Shown here piece after piece: positions 8,767 to 18,806 of a stretch of 35,941 bases of DNA. The position numbers and the translations under genes were made by a program. Numbering within the stretch: position 1 is the first letter of the stretch; every line of letters starts with the position of its first letter. Origin of the DNA: Actinomycetes bacterium (lineage in GTDB: Bacteria > Actinomycetota > Actinomycetes > JAJZTN01); contig JAJZTN010000006.1 of the NCBI GenBank assembly GCA_021848885.1, positions 1 to 35,941 of the forward strand, in the 5' to 3' direction. Under the pieces are notes generated by a model. It did not search any database, had not been told where the DNA came from, and was given only the letters and a program-made list of their open reading frames with translations.

Positions 8767-10557
8767 GTGCAGGACGGCAGGGCGGGGCCCGCGCCCCCCG
8801 GTGAGCTGGACCTGCTGCTTGCCGGGCAGCCGCTGCTGGCCCGCCTGGACCCTGCGGCCCGGGCCCGGGCCGGGCAGGCCGCGGTGGTCGAGGACGTCCC
8901 GGCCGGTGCCGTGCTGGAGGTTCCCGGCGGCCCGAGCGGGGGGGACTGCTACCTGGTCGGGGCGGGCTCGGCGGAGGTCCTGGAGGGGGAGGAGGTCGTC
9001 GACCTCGTCGGCGTGGGCGAGCTCGTGGGGCTCCCCGGCTCGCCCGGCGCCGGCCCGGGCACGCTGAGGCTGCGGGTGCGCGAGGCGCTGCGGGTCTACC
9101 GGATCCCGGTCGAGCTGCTCACTGCGGCTGCGTCGGCCCGCGCTGCCCCGCCCGTGCTGGTCGCTGGCCTGCATCGTCCCGCCCTGGTGCTGCCCGGTGA
9201 CACCTCGCTCGAGGATGCGTTGGCCCGGCTCGAGTCCTCGGGCAGCCCCGTGGTGCTGGTCCGGCACGGCGAGGGCCGGCTGGGCATCCTCACCGATCGC
9301 GACCTGCGCACCCGGGTGCTCACCCCGGGGCTGAGCCTGCGGGTCCCGCTGGCCCAGGTGATGACACCCGATGCGGTGACGATCGGTCCGGAAGCCTCGG
9401 CCGAGCAGGCGCTGACCGTGATGGTCGAGCACGGGGTGCGCCAGCTGCCCGTGCTGACCCGCACCGGGCAGGTCCAGGGCGTGGTCTCGGACGTGGACCT
9501 GCTCGCCGCCGAGGCGCACGCGCCGCTGCGGCTGGCCCGGGCCATGGCCGGATCCCGCGACGTTGCCGAGCTCGCCGGGCTGGCCGGGCGGATCGGCCCG
9601 GCACTGGTCGAGGCCGTCGACGCCGGGCTGGCCGCCCGCGCCGCGCTGGTGATGCGCAGCGCCTTGGTCGAGGCGGTGGTTCGCCGGCTCGGACAGCTGG
9701 GCGCCCAGGAGGGTGACGTCCAACCCTTCCCCGGGTGGCTGCTCGTGCTCGGCAGCACCGGGCGGCGTGAGTCGTTCCCGTGCTCCGATGTCGACACGGC
9801 GCTCAGCTTCGACGGGGACGAGGGCGACCCGGCGCTCGCCGCGGCGGTGACGGCGTTCGGCCGTTTCGTGGTCGGCGGGCTGTCCCGTTGCGGGCTGCCC
9901 AGCGACCGGCAGGGGGTGGCGGCGGCCGACCCTCGTTTCGCTCGCTCCGCGGCGGCCTGGTCGCGGGCCGTGGCGGGGTGGGTGCGCCAACCCACCGATG
10001 TGGAGGCGACGATCTACATCTCCGCACTGCTGGATGCCCGCGTCGCCTTTGGCCCGCCCGGGTGGACTCTGCCCGGGGAGGTGCTCGCCGCGGTGCGGGG
10101 CCAGCCGCGCATGCTGCGTGCCCTTGCCCGCCTGGCGGTGCGGATGCGCACCGGGGAGGGCTCATGGTTCGAGCGGATCACCGACCAGGCCGCGGGCCGG
10201 CTCGACCGGGTGGACGTCAAGCGTGCCGGCCTTCTCCCCGTCGTCGACCTGGCGCGCTACTGGGCGGCCGCCGCCGGGGTGTCGGCGGTGGGCACGACCG
10301 AGAGGCTTCGGCAGTCCGGCGCGGCCGGGGTGGTCCCGACCGAGCGGGCCGGGACGTTGATCGAGGTCTTCGAGCTGCTGTGCGAGCTGCGCATGCACGC
10401 CGAGCTGGAGCTGGTGCGCCGCGGGGGTTCACCGGCCGAGGGTGCCGGACCCACCCCGATGGGGGCCTGGCGCCGCGCTGGTCTGCGGCAGGCGCTGCGC
10501 GAGGTCGCCGACGCGCAGCACGCGCTGGCCCGTGACCTTCAGGCCCGACGGCTGTGA
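8767..10557 (+). CDS. cNMP-binding-like / CBS-pair / DUF294 nucleotidyltransferase-like signalling protein
   Basis: GTG start after ggttggggaggcga. Two CBS motifs (GRLGILTDRDLRTRVLT; VMTPDAVTIGPEASAEQALTVMVEHGVRQLPVLTRTGQVQGVVSDVDLL), then LVLGSTGRRESFPCSDVDTALSF (NTase GS..R.E..xxSDxD) and a DUF294_C-like tail. Confidence 0.82.
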   Translation: MQDGRAGPAPPGELDLLLAGQPLLARLDPAARARAGQAAVVEDVPAGAVLEVPGGPSGGDCYLVGAGSAEVLEGEEVVDLVGVGELVGLPGSPGAGPGTLRLRVREALRVYRIPVELLTAAASARAAPPVLVAGLHRPALVLPGDTSLEDALARLESSGSPVVLVRHGEGRLGILTDRDLRTRVLTPGLSLRVPLAQVMTPDAVTIGPEASAEQALTVMVEHGVRQLPVLTRTGQVQGVVSDVDLLAAEAHAPLRLARAMAGSRDVAELAGLAGRIGPALVEAVDAGLAARAALVMRSALVEAVVRRLGQLGAQEGDVQPFPGWLLVLGSTGRRESFPCSDVDTALSFDGDEGDPALAAAVTAFGRFVVGGLSRCGLPSDRQGVAAADPRFARSAAAWSRAVAGWVRQPTDVEATIYISALLDARVAFGPPGWTLPGEVLAAVRGQPRMLRALARLAVRMRTGEGSWFERITDQAAGRLDRVDVKRAGLLPVVDLARYWAAAAGVSAVGTTERLRQSGAAGVVPTERAGTLIEVFELLCELRMHAELELVRRGGSPAEGAGPTPMGAWRRAGLRQALREVADAQHALARDLQARRL

Positions 10558-10578
10558 CGGGTCTGAGGGCACGCGGGG

Positions 10579-11346
10579 TCATGCCCGCCGGCGCCCGGCC
10601 GCGAAGACCGCGGGGGTTCGCAGCGGTGCCCCGGCCAGCGCCTCCATCTCCATCCGGCTGAAACGGGCCACATGGTCGCGCAGCAGATCACCGGCCCGCT
10701 GCTCGTCATGCGCGGCGATCGCGTCGACGAGAGCGTGCGCGTCACGGGCCTCCTCGGCGAGCACCTCGGCGGTGATGCTGGGCTCGAGGGAGGAGACCGC
10801 GCGGGTGAGCGAACCGGTGAGCGCGCTCAGCACGGCGACCCGGATGCGGTTCCCGCTCGACCAGGCGACCCGGGTGTGCAGGGCCAGGTCGAGCTCGCGG
10901 AAGCGCGCACCGGCGTCGGGGTGTTGCGCGCTCAGCGCGGTGAGCTGCTCGGCGATGGCCCGCAGCTCGGCGACGTCCTCGGCGCTGGCTCGCCGTGCCG
11001 CCCACCGGGCCGTCTCACCCTCGAAGCTGGTGCGGAACTCGGCGAGCTCTCGAATGTCGGCTCCGCCGAAGAGGATCAACGCCGACAGGGTCCGCCCGGC
11101 CATGGACGGGTCGGGAGTCTTGATGAAGACCCCGCCGCTGGGCCCGGGCTTGGTCTCCACCAGGCCGCGGGCCTCCAACGTCCGCAGGGCCTCACGCAGG
11201 GCGGCCCGCCCGACCCCGAACTGGGTGCACAGCTCCCGCTCTCCTGGCAACCGGTCCCCCGGCTGCAGGTCCCCCGCCAAGATGGCGTCCTGGATCTGCT
11301 CGACGATGTCGTCGAAGGCTCGCCGCCTTATGGCCGGGGTGAACAC
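10579..11346 (-). CDS. GntR/FadR-family transcriptional regulator
   Basis: AFDDIVEQIQDAILAGDLQPGDRLPGERELCTQFGVGRAALREALRTLEARGLVETKPGPSGGVFI plus FCD domain; divergent from the SDR/permease pair. Confidence 0.92.
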   Translation of the reverse strand: MFTPAIRRRAFDDIVEQIQDAILAGDLQPGDRLPGERELCTQFGVGRAALREALRTLEARGLVETKPGPSGGVFIKTPDPSMAGRTLSALILFGGADIRELAEFRTSFEGETARWAARRASAEDVAELRAIAEQLTALSAQHPDAGARFRELDLALHTRVAWSSGNRIRVAVLSALTGSLTRAVSSLEPSITAEVLAEEARDAHALVDAIAAHDEQRAGDLLRDHVARFSRMEMEALAGAPLRTPAVFAAGRRRA

Positions 11347-11362
11347 AGCGGGAATCTAGTCG

Positions 11363-11394
11363 TTGACAGTACGGACCGACCAGTCCTATGGTCC
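11363..11394 (+). promoter_or_regulatory. Putative promoter with overlapping GntR operator
   Basis: TTGACA (11363-11368), 18-nt spacer, TATGGT (11387-11392). Inverted repeat GACCA-gtccta-TGGTC (11378-11393), nested with GGACC...GGTCC (11373-11394), covers the -10. Confidence 0.5.
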
Positions 11395-11539
11395 GGCCAA
11401 TCTGCACGCCCCCGCTCCCGCTTGCTCAGGTGGTCGACGTGTCCTCACCTCCGTCACCGCGGTCGCCTCGACCGCAGTGCCCACCCGGGCCCCGGCCGGC
11501 CCCGTCGCCGCGGCTCGCTGCGTGCCCGGGCGGGCCGGC

Positions 11540-12307
11540 ATGAGCGGTCGGGTCGAGGGCAAGGCGTGCGTGGTCACCGGAGCCGGCTCGGGGATCGGCC
11601 GGGCCACCGCGGTGCGGCTGGCCGAGGAGGGCGGGTCGGTGCTGGTCGCCGACCTTGACGCGGCAAGCGCCGCCGAGACGGTCAAGCAGATCCGCGCCTT
11701 CGGCGGGCAGGCACACCCCTTCACGGTGGACGTCTCCATAAGCTCCCAGGTCGACGCGATGGTGGCCGAGGCGGTGTCGCTGTGGGACCGCATCGACGTG
11801 CTGGTCAACAACGCCGGGGTGAACCTGCCCGGCGTGCTGCACGAGGTCAGCGACGAGGTCGTGGAGCGCACCCTGGCCGTCAACGTCAAGGGTCAGATCT
11901 ACGGCTGCCGGGCAGCCATCCCGCACATGCTGGCGCGCGGCTCCGGGTCGATCATCAACGTGGCCAGCGTCAACGGTGTGGTCAGCGAGCCCTTCCTCGC
12001 GGTCTACTCGGCATCCAAAGGCGCCTCGGTGATGCTCACCAAGGGGGTCGCGCTCGATTACGCCAAGCAGGGCATCCGGTGCAACGCGATCTGCCCAGGC
12101 TGGGTGGACACCCCGATCAACCATGCGCACGCGGCGATGCTGGGTGGGCTCCAGCACGTCTACGACACCATCGACTCCTTCCAGCCGATCGGCCGCCCCG
12201 GCACACCACGGGAGATCGCCCACGTGGCGTTGTTCCTGGCATCGGAGGAGTCAGCCTTCATGACCGGCAGCATCGTGCTTGCCGACGGAGGGATGACCGC
12301 GCAATGA
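11540..12307 (+). CDS. SDR family oxidoreductase
   Basis: MSGRVEGKACVVTGAGSGIGRATAVRLAEEGG, NNAGVN, YSASKGAS, SIVLADGGMTAQ. ATG at 11540 chosen inside ORF 11363..12307. Confidence 0.9.
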   Translation: MSGRVEGKACVVTGAGSGIGRATAVRLAEEGGSVLVADLDAASAAETVKQIRAFGGQAHPFTVDVSISSQVDAMVAEAVSLWDRIDVLVNNAGVNLPGVLHEVSDEVVERTLAVNVKGQIYGCRAAIPHMLARGSGSIINVASVNGVVSEPFLAVYSASKGASVMLTKGVALDYAKQGIRCNAICPGWVDTPINHAHAAMLGGLQHVYDTIDSFQPIGRPGTPREIAHVALFLASEESAFMTGSIVLADGGMTAQ

Positions 12308-12383
12308 CCCGGGCACCCGCGCCCTGCGCCGGGTGCCCGGTCCGCCAACTGCCGTGTTCCAGCGAGACCCCCAGGAGAGCAGC

Positions 12384-13943
12384 GTGAGCACACACGGAGC
12401 CGCCCCCGCCCCCCGAGGAGCGGGGACACCAGCGGGCCTGTCCGCCGACGAAAGACGCCTGCACGAGCTGGGCTATGCCCAGGAGCTGCGCCGGCACATG
12501 AGTGGTTTCTCCAACTTCGCCGTCTCCTTCACGATCATCTCCATCCTCTCCGGCTGCCTGACCCTCTACGGCTTCGGGATGAACACCGGCGGCCCGGCGG
12601 TCATCGTGTGGGGGTGGCCCATCGTCGGTGTCATGACGCTTTTCGTCGGGCTGGCCATGGCCGAGGTCTGCTCCAGCTTCCCGACCGCCGGCGGGCTGTA
12701 CTACTGGGCCGCCAAGCTCGCCCCCTCCAACGGCCCGGCCTGGTCCTGGTTCACCGGATGGTTCAACTTCCTCGGCCAGGTCGCGGTCACCGCAGGCATC
12801 GACTTCGGGGCGGCGTTCTTCCTCAACGCCTTCCTGGACCTGCAGTTCGGCTTCGACGCGCGCCCGTGGCACACCATCCTGCTCTTCGCCCTCATCCTGG
12901 TCGCGCACGCGCTGGTGAACACCGTGGGGGTGGGCCTGATCGCCCGGTTGAACAACATCAGCGTGTGGTGGCACCTGATCGGCGTGCTGATCATCGTCAC
13001 CGCGCTCACCCTGGTGCCGAGCAAGCACCAGAGCGCGTCCTTCGTCTTCACCCACTTCGTCAACAACACCGGCTGGCAGTCCTCGCTCTACGTGGCGATG
13101 CTCGGGCTGCTGCTCGCCCAGTACACGATGACCGGGTACGACGCCTCGGCCCATATGACCGAGGAGACCCACGACGCGGCCCGCTCGGGTCCTCGGGGGA
13201 TCGTCAGCTCCATCCTGGTCTCGGCCGTCGCCGGGTGGGTGCTGCTCATCGGCCTGACCTTCGCGATCCAGAACTACGACAAGGAGGCCACCAGCCCGAC
13301 CGGCGTCCCGCCGGCGCAGATCTTCATCGACGCGGTCGGCAACGCCGGTGGCAAGGTGCTGCTGCTCATCACCATCGGGGCGCAGCTGTTCTGCGGGATG
13401 GCCTCGGTCACCGCGAACTCCCGCATGATCTACGCCTTCTCCCGTGACGGCGCACTGCCGGCATCGGAGGTCTGGCACCGGATCAACCCGCGCACCCGCA
13501 CACCAACCAACGCGATCTGGTTGGCCGCCGGCGGCGCCCTGCTGCTCGGCCTGCCCTACCTGTGGAACGTCACGGCGTACGCCGCTGTCACCTCGATCGC
13601 GGTCATCGGGCTCTACATCGCCTACGTGCTGCCCACCTTCCTGCGGCTGCGGCTGGGCGGGGCCTTCGTGCCCGGCCCGTGGCAGCTCGGCCGGTGGAGC
13701 CGCCCGATCGGGATCGTGGCGGTCGTGTGGGTGTGCTTCATCACGGTGCTGTTCATGCTGCCGACCGCCAACCCGGTCACCGTGGCCAGCTTCAACTACA
13801 CGATCGTCGCGGTCGGCGTCGTGGTCGGCTTCGCCGGTAGCTGGTGGGTCCTCTCGGCCCGCAAGTGGTTCACCGGGCCCAAGGTCCAGGGCAGCCCAGA
13901 GGAGCTGGCCGCCATCGAGGCCGAGCTGGAGTCGCTCGCCTGA
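12384..13943 (+). CDS. APC-superfamily amino acid/amine permease
   Basis: GTG after caggagagcagc. About 12 hydrophobic segments; GFSNFAVSFTIISILSGCLTLYGFGMNTGGPAVIVWGWPIVG and SSFPTAGGLYYWAAKLAP are typical of the ACT/GABA-permease-like family. Confidence 0.9.
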   Translation: MSTHGAAPAPRGAGTPAGLSADERRLHELGYAQELRRHMSGFSNFAVSFTIISILSGCLTLYGFGMNTGGPAVIVWGWPIVGVMTLFVGLAMAEVCSSFPTAGGLYYWAAKLAPSNGPAWSWFTGWFNFLGQVAVTAGIDFGAAFFLNAFLDLQFGFDARPWHTILLFALILVAHALVNTVGVGLIARLNNISVWWHLIGVLIIVTALTLVPSKHQSASFVFTHFVNNTGWQSSLYVAMLGLLLAQYTMTGYDASAHMTEETHDAARSGPRGIVSSILVSAVAGWVLLIGLTFAIQNYDKEATSPTGVPPAQIFIDAVGNAGGKVLLLITIGAQLFCGMASVTANSRMIYAFSRDGALPASEVWHRINPRTRTPTNAIWLAAGGALLLGLPYLWNVTAYAAVTSIAVIGLYIAYVLPTFLRLRLGGAFVPGPWQLGRWSRPIGIVAVVWVCFITVLFMLPTANPVTVASFNYTIVAVGVVVGFAGSWWVLSARKWFTGPKVQGSPEELAAIEAELESLA

Positions 13944-13945
13944 GC

Positions 13946-15055
13946 TCAGACCTTGCGCAGCCGGACCCGGGTCACCGCATGGTCGGCTCCCTTGCGCAGC
14001 ACGAGCCGGGCCCGGCCCCGCGTGGGCAGCACGTTCTCGAACAGGTTGACCTCGTTGATCTGCCGCCACAGCCGGTCGGCCTCGGCAACCGCCGCGGCGT
14101 CGGGCAGCGTGGCGTAGCGGTGGAAGTAGGAGGTCGGGTCGGCGAAGGCGGTCTCGCGCAGCCGCAGGAACCGCTCGACGTACCAGTCCCGGATGTGCCC
14201 GGCCCGGGCGTCGACGTAGATGGAGAAGTCGAAGAAGTCCGACACCGCCAGCCGGGGCCGCCCGCGCGGGATGGCCCGGGCGGGCTGCAGCACGTTGAGC
14301 CCCTCGACGAGCAGGATGTCCGGGCGGTTCACGGTGATCCGCTCGCCGGGCACGATGTCGTAGGTCAGGTGCGAGTAGACCGGGGCGCTGACCGACTCCG
14401 CACCGGACTTGACCTCGGTGACGAAGCGCAGCAGCGCCCGCTGGTCGTAGGACTCCGGGAAGCCCTTGCGGTGCAGGATGGCGCGCCGGGACAGCTCGGC
14501 GTTGGGCAGCAGGAAGCCGTCGGTGGTGACCAGCTGGACCCGGGGGTGGTCGGGCCAGCGGGACAGCAGCAGCCGAAGGATCCGCGCCGTGGTGCTCTTG
14601 CCGACGGCGACCGACCCGGCGATGCCGATGACGTAGGGGGTCCGCCCGCCCTCCTCGCCGAGGAAGGTCTCGGTGGCGTCGTGCAGCCGCTGGCTGGCGG
14701 CCACATGCAGGTTGAGCAGCCGGGACAGCGGCAGGTAGACCTCGGCGACCTCGGTGAGGTCCAGCGGGTCGCCCAGGCCCCGCACCGCTGCCAGGTCCTC
14801 CTCGGCCAGGGTCAGCGGGGTGTTCTCCCGCAGCCGGCTCCAGGACGCCCGGTCCAGCTCGACATAGGGCGAGCCGATCCCGTGGCCGTTCCAGCCCCCG
14901 CCGGTCCCCGGACGCGCTGCGCCGGTGACCCGCCGGCCCGCCGAGCCGGCCCCCCTGGCGGGCAGGCTGGGGACACGCTCGGGGGGCTGGGCTGCCGGCA
15001 CGGGACGCAATCGTGCCACTAGAGCGGCTGGGCCAGCCCGTACGCTTGCGGGCAT
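13946..15055 (-). CDS. coaA: Type I pantothenate kinase (start uncertain; true start probably downstream of 15055)
   Basis: [24 protein letters not shown] Walker [39 protein letters not shown]. The longest ORF overlaps the glmS start; the conserved region begins near SPYVELDR. Confidence 0.93.
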   Translation of the reverse strand: MPASVRAGPAALVARLRPVPAAQPPERVPSLPARGAGSAGRRVTGAARPGTGGGWNGHGIGSPYVELDRASWSRLRENTPLTLAEEDLAAVRGLGDPLDLTEVAEVYLPLSRLLNLHVAASQRLHDATETFLGEEGGRTPYVIGIAGSVAVGKSTTARILRLLLSRWPDHPRVQLVTTDGFLLPNAELSRRAILHRKGFPESYDQRALLRFVTEVKSGAESVSAPVYSHLTYDIVPGERITVNRPDILLVEGLNVLQPARAIPRGRPRLAVSDFFDFSIYVDARAGHIRDWYVERFLRLRETAFADPTSYFHRYATLPDAAAVAEADRLWRQINEVNLFENVLPTRGRARLVLRKGADHAVTRVRLRKV

Positions 15056-16901
15056 GTGCGGAATCGTGGGCTACGTCGGTGACCGGTCCGGGCTGGACAT
15101 CGTCGTGGCGGGGCTGCGCCGGCTGGAGTACCGCGGCTACGACTCGGCCGGGGTGGCCGTCGTCTCACCCGGTTCGCTGCTGACCGACAAGCGGGCCGGC
15201 AAGCTGGCCAACCTGGAGAAGGCGCTGGCCGATTCGCCGCTGGCCACCTCCGGCACCGCCATCGGGCACACCCGCTGGGCCACCCACGGCGCGCCCACCG
15301 ACCGCAACGCCCATCCGCACACCGACTGCACCGGCCGGGTGGCCGTCATCCACAACGGCATCATCGAGAACTTCGCCGCGCTGCGGGCCGAGCTGTCCGA
15401 GCACGGGCACGTGCTGGTCAGCGACACCGACACCGAGGTGGTCGCGCACCTGCTCGAGCAGGTGATGCCGGAGACCGGCGACGACCTCGCCGAGGCGCTG
15501 CGCCGGGTCTGCCGGCGCCTGGAGGGGGCCTTCACCCTGGTGGCCGTGCACGCCGCGGCCGCCGACGTGGTGGTCGCCGCCCGACGGAACTCCCCGCTGG
15601 TGGTCGGCCTCGGCGTGGGGGAGAACTTCCTGGCCAGTGACGTCTCGGCCTTCCTCGCCTACACCCGCGAGGCCCTCGAGGTGGCCGACGGCCAGGTGGT
15701 CGAGCTGCGCCGAGACCGGGTCACCGTCACCGACTTCGACGGGGCACCGGCTCACCCGCGCGGCTACCACATCGACTGGGACGCCGCCGCCGCGGAGAAG
15801 GACGGCTACGACTACTTCATGCTCAAGGAGATCGCCGAGCAACCCAAGGCGGTCGCCGACACCTTGATCGGGCGCATCGACGCGCAGGGTCGGCTGACCC
15901 TTGACGAGATGCGACTGTCGGTGGAGGAGCTGCGCGCGATCGACAAGATCATCATCGTGGCGGCCGGGACGGCGTACCACGCGGGGCTGGTGGCCAAGTA
16001 CGCGATCGAGCACTGGACCCGCATCCCGTGCGAGGTCGAGCTGGCCAGCGAGTTCCGCTACCGCGACCCGGTGCTGACCCGCGACACCCTCGTCATCGCC
16101 ATATCGCAGTCCGGCGAGACGATGGACACCCTCATGGCGATGCGCTACGCACGCGAGCAGCGCTCCCTGGTGCTGGCGATATGCAACACCAACGGCGCGA
16201 CCATCCCGCGCGAGTCCGACGCGGTGCTCTACACCCACGCCGGCCCCGAGGTCGCGGTGGCCTCCACCAAGGCCTTCCTGACCCAGCTGGTGGCCTGCTA
16301 CCTCGTCGCGCTCTACCTCGGTCAGGTGCGCGGGTCCACCTGGAGCGAGGAGATCGCCTCGGTGATCGCCGAGCTGGCCGACATGCCGGACAAGGTCGAC
16401 CGGGTGCTGGACACCATGGCGCCGGTGCGGGAGCTGGCCCGCGAGCTGCGCGAGTGCACCTCGGTGCTCTTCCTGGGTCGCCACGTCGGCTACCCGGTCG
16501 CGCTCGAGGGTGCGCTCAAGCTCAAGGAGATCGCCTACATGCACGCCGAGGGCTTCGCCTCCGGCGAGCTCAAGCACGGCCCGATCGCGCTGGTGGAGCA
16601 GGGACTGCCGGTCTTCGTGGTGGTCCCCCCGCGCGGGCGTGGCGTGCTGCATGACAAGGTGGTCTCCAACATCCAGGAGGTCCGTGCCCGCGGCGCGCGC
16701 ACCATCGTGCTGGCCGAGGCCGGTGACGAGTCGGTGGCGCCCTACGCCGACGTGCTGATCCCGCTGCCGCCGACCCCGACCCTGCTGCAGCCGCTCGTGG
16801 CCACCATCCCGCTGCAGGTCTTCGCCTGCGAGATGGCCAGCCAGCGCGGCTTCGACGTCGACCAGCCGCGCAACCTGGCCAAGTCGGTCACGGTCGAGTA
16901 G
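15054..16901 (+). CDS. glmS: Glutamine--fructose-6-phosphate aminotransferase (isomerizing)
   Basis: [10 protein letters not shown]-terminal Cys, [20 protein letters not shown], two SIS domains ([14 protein letters not shown]), C-terminal [12 protein letters not shown]. Confidence 0.98.
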   Translation: MCGIVGYVGDRSGLDIVVAGLRRLEYRGYDSAGVAVVSPGSLLTDKRAGKLANLEKALADSPLATSGTAIGHTRWATHGAPTDRNAHPHTDCTGRVAVIHNGIIENFAALRAELSEHGHVLVSDTDTEVVAHLLEQVMPETGDDLAEALRRVCRRLEGAFTLVAVHAAAADVVVAARRNSPLVVGLGVGENFLASDVSAFLAYTREALEVADGQVVELRRDRVTVTDFDGAPAHPRGYHIDWDAAAAEKDGYDYFMLKEIAEQPKAVADTLIGRIDAQGRLTLDEMRLSVEELRAIDKIIIVAAGTAYHAGLVAKYAIEHWTRIPCEVELASEFRYRDPVLTRDTLVIAISQSGETMDTLMAMRYAREQRSLVLAICNTNGATIPRESDAVLYTHAGPEVAVASTKAFLTQLVACYLVALYLGQVRGSTWSEEIASVIAELADMPDKVDRVLDTMAPVRELARELRECTSVLFLGRHVGYPVALEGALKLKEIAYMHAEGFASGELKHGPIALVEQGLPVFVVVPPRGRGVLHDKVVSNIQEVRARGARTIVLAEAGDESVAPYADVLIPLPPTPTLLQPLVATIPLQVFACEMASQRGFDVDQPRNLAKSVTVE

Positions 16902-16927
16902 CCCGGCCGGCGTGGCAGGCTTGCGCC

Positions 16928-17278
16928 GTGATCGTCGGGGTAGGCATCGACGTCGTGGACGTGGCCCGGTTCGGGCAGACCCTGGCGCGCACCCCGAGGC
17001 TGGCTGCCCGGCTGTTCACCGCCGCCGAGCAGACCCTGCCGCTGGCATCGTTGGCGGCCACCTTCGCCGCGAAGGAGGCGGTGGCCAAGGCCCTGGGCGC
17101 CCCGGTGGGGCTGCGGTGGACCGACGCGCAGGTGCATCGTGACGCCGGCGGGCGCCCGGAGATCACCGTCACCGGGACGGTGGCGGCCCGCGCCGGGGCC
17201 CTCGGCGTACGCCGTTGGCACCTGACGATGAGCCACGACGCGGGGATCGCCTCGGCCATGGTCGTGGCCGAGGGGTGA
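16928..17278 (+). CDS. acpS: Holo-[acyl-carrier-protein] synthase
   Basis: [46 protein letters not shown]; followed by nnr. Confidence 0.95.
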   Translation: MIVGVGIDVVDVARFGQTLARTPRLAARLFTAAEQTLPLASLAATFAAKEAVAKALGAPVGLRWTDAQVHRDAGGRPEITVTGTVAARAGALGVRRWHLTMSHDAGIASAMVVAEG

Positions 17279-17291
17279 GGGGAGGGCGCTG

Positions 17292-18794
17292 ATGCCGGCC
17301 GGTTACACCGTCGCGGCGATCCGGGCGGGGGAGTCCGAGCTGATGGCCCGGGCGCCCGAGTCCGAGCTGATGGCCCGGGCCGCGGCCGGGCTGGCCAGCG
17401 TCTGCGCGGGCCTGCTGGCCGGTGCCCGCGGCGGGGTGTACGGCGCGACGGTGCTCGTGCTGGCCGGGTCCGGCTCCAACGGTGGCGACGCGCTGCATGC
17501 CGGTGCGCTGCTGGCTCGCCGGGGTGCGCGCCTCGAGGCGGTGACGCTGTGGCCGCGCTGGCACACCGCGGGCGCGCTGGCGCTGCGTCGGGCCGGGGGG
17601 CGGCTGCGCGGCTGGGAGGAGCTCGACCCGGCCGACTGGGCGCGGCTGCTGGGCGGCTGCGACCTTGTCCTCGACGGGATGACCGGGATAGGCGCGGCGC
17701 CCGGGCTGCGGCCCCCCGCCGACCGGATCGCGGCCGACCTGGCCGCAGGCGCCGCCCCCGTGGTGGCCGTTGACCTGCCCAGCGGCATCGACCCGGACAC
17801 CGGCGAGCTGGCCGGAGCGGCGGTGCGCGCGGACGTGACCGTCACCTTCGGAGCCCCCAAGACCGGGCTGCTGCTCGACCCGGCGGCGAGCCTGGTCGGG
17901 GCTCTGACCGTCATCGACATCGGGTTGGGCCCGCACCTGGGCGCCGCTGACGTCCAGACCCTCACTGCCGCTCAGGTCGGGCAGCTGCTGCCCCGACCCG
18001 ACCCCGCCTGGGACAAGTACCGCCGCGGCGTGCTCGGCGTGCTGGCCGGCTCGACCGACTTCCCTGGCGCGGCCGTGCTGTGCGTCGGTGCCGCGGTGCG
18101 CGCCGGGGCGGGGATGGTCCGCTACCTCGGCCCGGACCCGCTCGCCCGGGTTGTGCTGGCCCGTTGGCCCGAGGCGGTGCCCTCCCGCGGGAGGGTGCAG
18201 GCCTGGGCGCTGGGCCCCGGCCTGGCTGAGCCGGGCCTGGCTGGGGCGCTGCTGGCCGGCCCGGAGCCGGCGGTCGTCGACGCCGGTGCGCTGGCCGGCT
18301 ACCTGCCCGGGCGGGCGGGGGCGACCCTGCTCACCCCGCACGCCGGGGAGCTGGGCCGGTTGCTGGGCGTTCCGGCCGAGCAGGTGAGCGCCCGGCGGCT
18401 GTGGCACGCCCGGGACGCGGCGGCGCGGCTGGGCGCGGTCGTGCTGCTGAAGGGCTCAACGACCGTCGTGGCCGCCCCGGACGGGCGGGTCCGGGTCAAC
18501 CCCACGGGCACGCCGTGGCTGGCCACCGCCGGCTCCGGTGACGTGCTGACCGGCCTGGCCGGGGCGCTGCTGGCCGGCGGGCTCGACCCGTTCGACGCCG
18601 GCTCGGTGGCCGCGTGGCTGCACGGGCTGGCCGGGCGGATCGCGGCCGAACGGGCCGGGGTGGCCGAGGGCCCGGGGCCGGCGTACGCCGGTGAGGCACC
18701 CGAACGGCCCGGTGAGGGGCCGGTGTGTGCCCAGGATGTTCTCGCCGCGCTGCCCGCGGCCATGGCGCGCGTGCCCGGCGGCCACACCGGCTGA
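17292..18794 (+). CDS. nnr: Bifunctional NAD(P)H-hydrate epimerase / ADP-dependent NAD(P)H-hydrate dehydratase
   Basis: YjeF_N (GSGSNGGDALHAGALLARRG) plus carbohydrate-kinase-like domain (TLLTPHAGELGRLLG, KGSTTVVAAPDGRVRVNPTGTPWLATAGSGDVLTGLAGALLA). Confidence 0.94.
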   Translation: MPAGYTVAAIRAGESELMARAPESELMARAAAGLASVCAGLLAGARGGVYGATVLVLAGSGSNGGDALHAGALLARRGARLEAVTLWPRWHTAGALALRRAGGRLRGWEELDPADWARLLGGCDLVLDGMTGIGAAPGLRPPADRIAADLAAGAAPVVAVDLPSGIDPDTGELAGAAVRADVTVTFGAPKTGLLLDPAASLVGALTVIDIGLGPHLGAADVQTLTAAQVGQLLPRPDPAWDKYRRGVLGVLAGSTDFPGAAVLCVGAAVRAGAGMVRYLGPDPLARVVLARWPEAVPSRGRVQAWALGPGLAEPGLAGALLAGPEPAVVDAGALAGYLPGRAGATLLTPHAGELGRLLGVPAEQVSARRLWHARDAAARLGAVVLLKGSTTVVAAPDGRVRVNPTGTPWLATAGSGDVLTGLAGALLAGGLDPFDAGSVAAWLHGLAGRIAAERAGVAEGPGPAYAGEAPERPGEGPVCAQDVLAALPAAMARVPGGHTG

Positions 18795-18806
18795 CAAACT
18801 TGGGGC

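Noticed and set aside
8158-9990. 610-aa minus-strand ORF antisense to the PuuD/DUF294 region
   Set aside because: Antisense to well-supported CBS/NTase motifs. Its only striking part (RRTVVPSYRRT...) is the reverse reading of the 8-bp repeat.
12258-14069. 603-aa minus-strand ORF antisense to the SDR/permease
   Set aside because: Overlaps a clear APC permease on the other strand; low-complexity Asp/Gly/His/Gln-rich translation, no domain.
13844-15022. 392-aa plus-strand ORF antisense to coaA
   Set aside because: coaA on the minus strand has all pantothenate kinase motifs; this frame has none.
17331-17382. 27-bp near-duplication in nnr (ESELMARAPESELMARA)
   Set aside because: YjeF_N proteins normally have two similar LMxR-type motifs here, so this is probably family sequence converging in codon use rather than a recent duplication.
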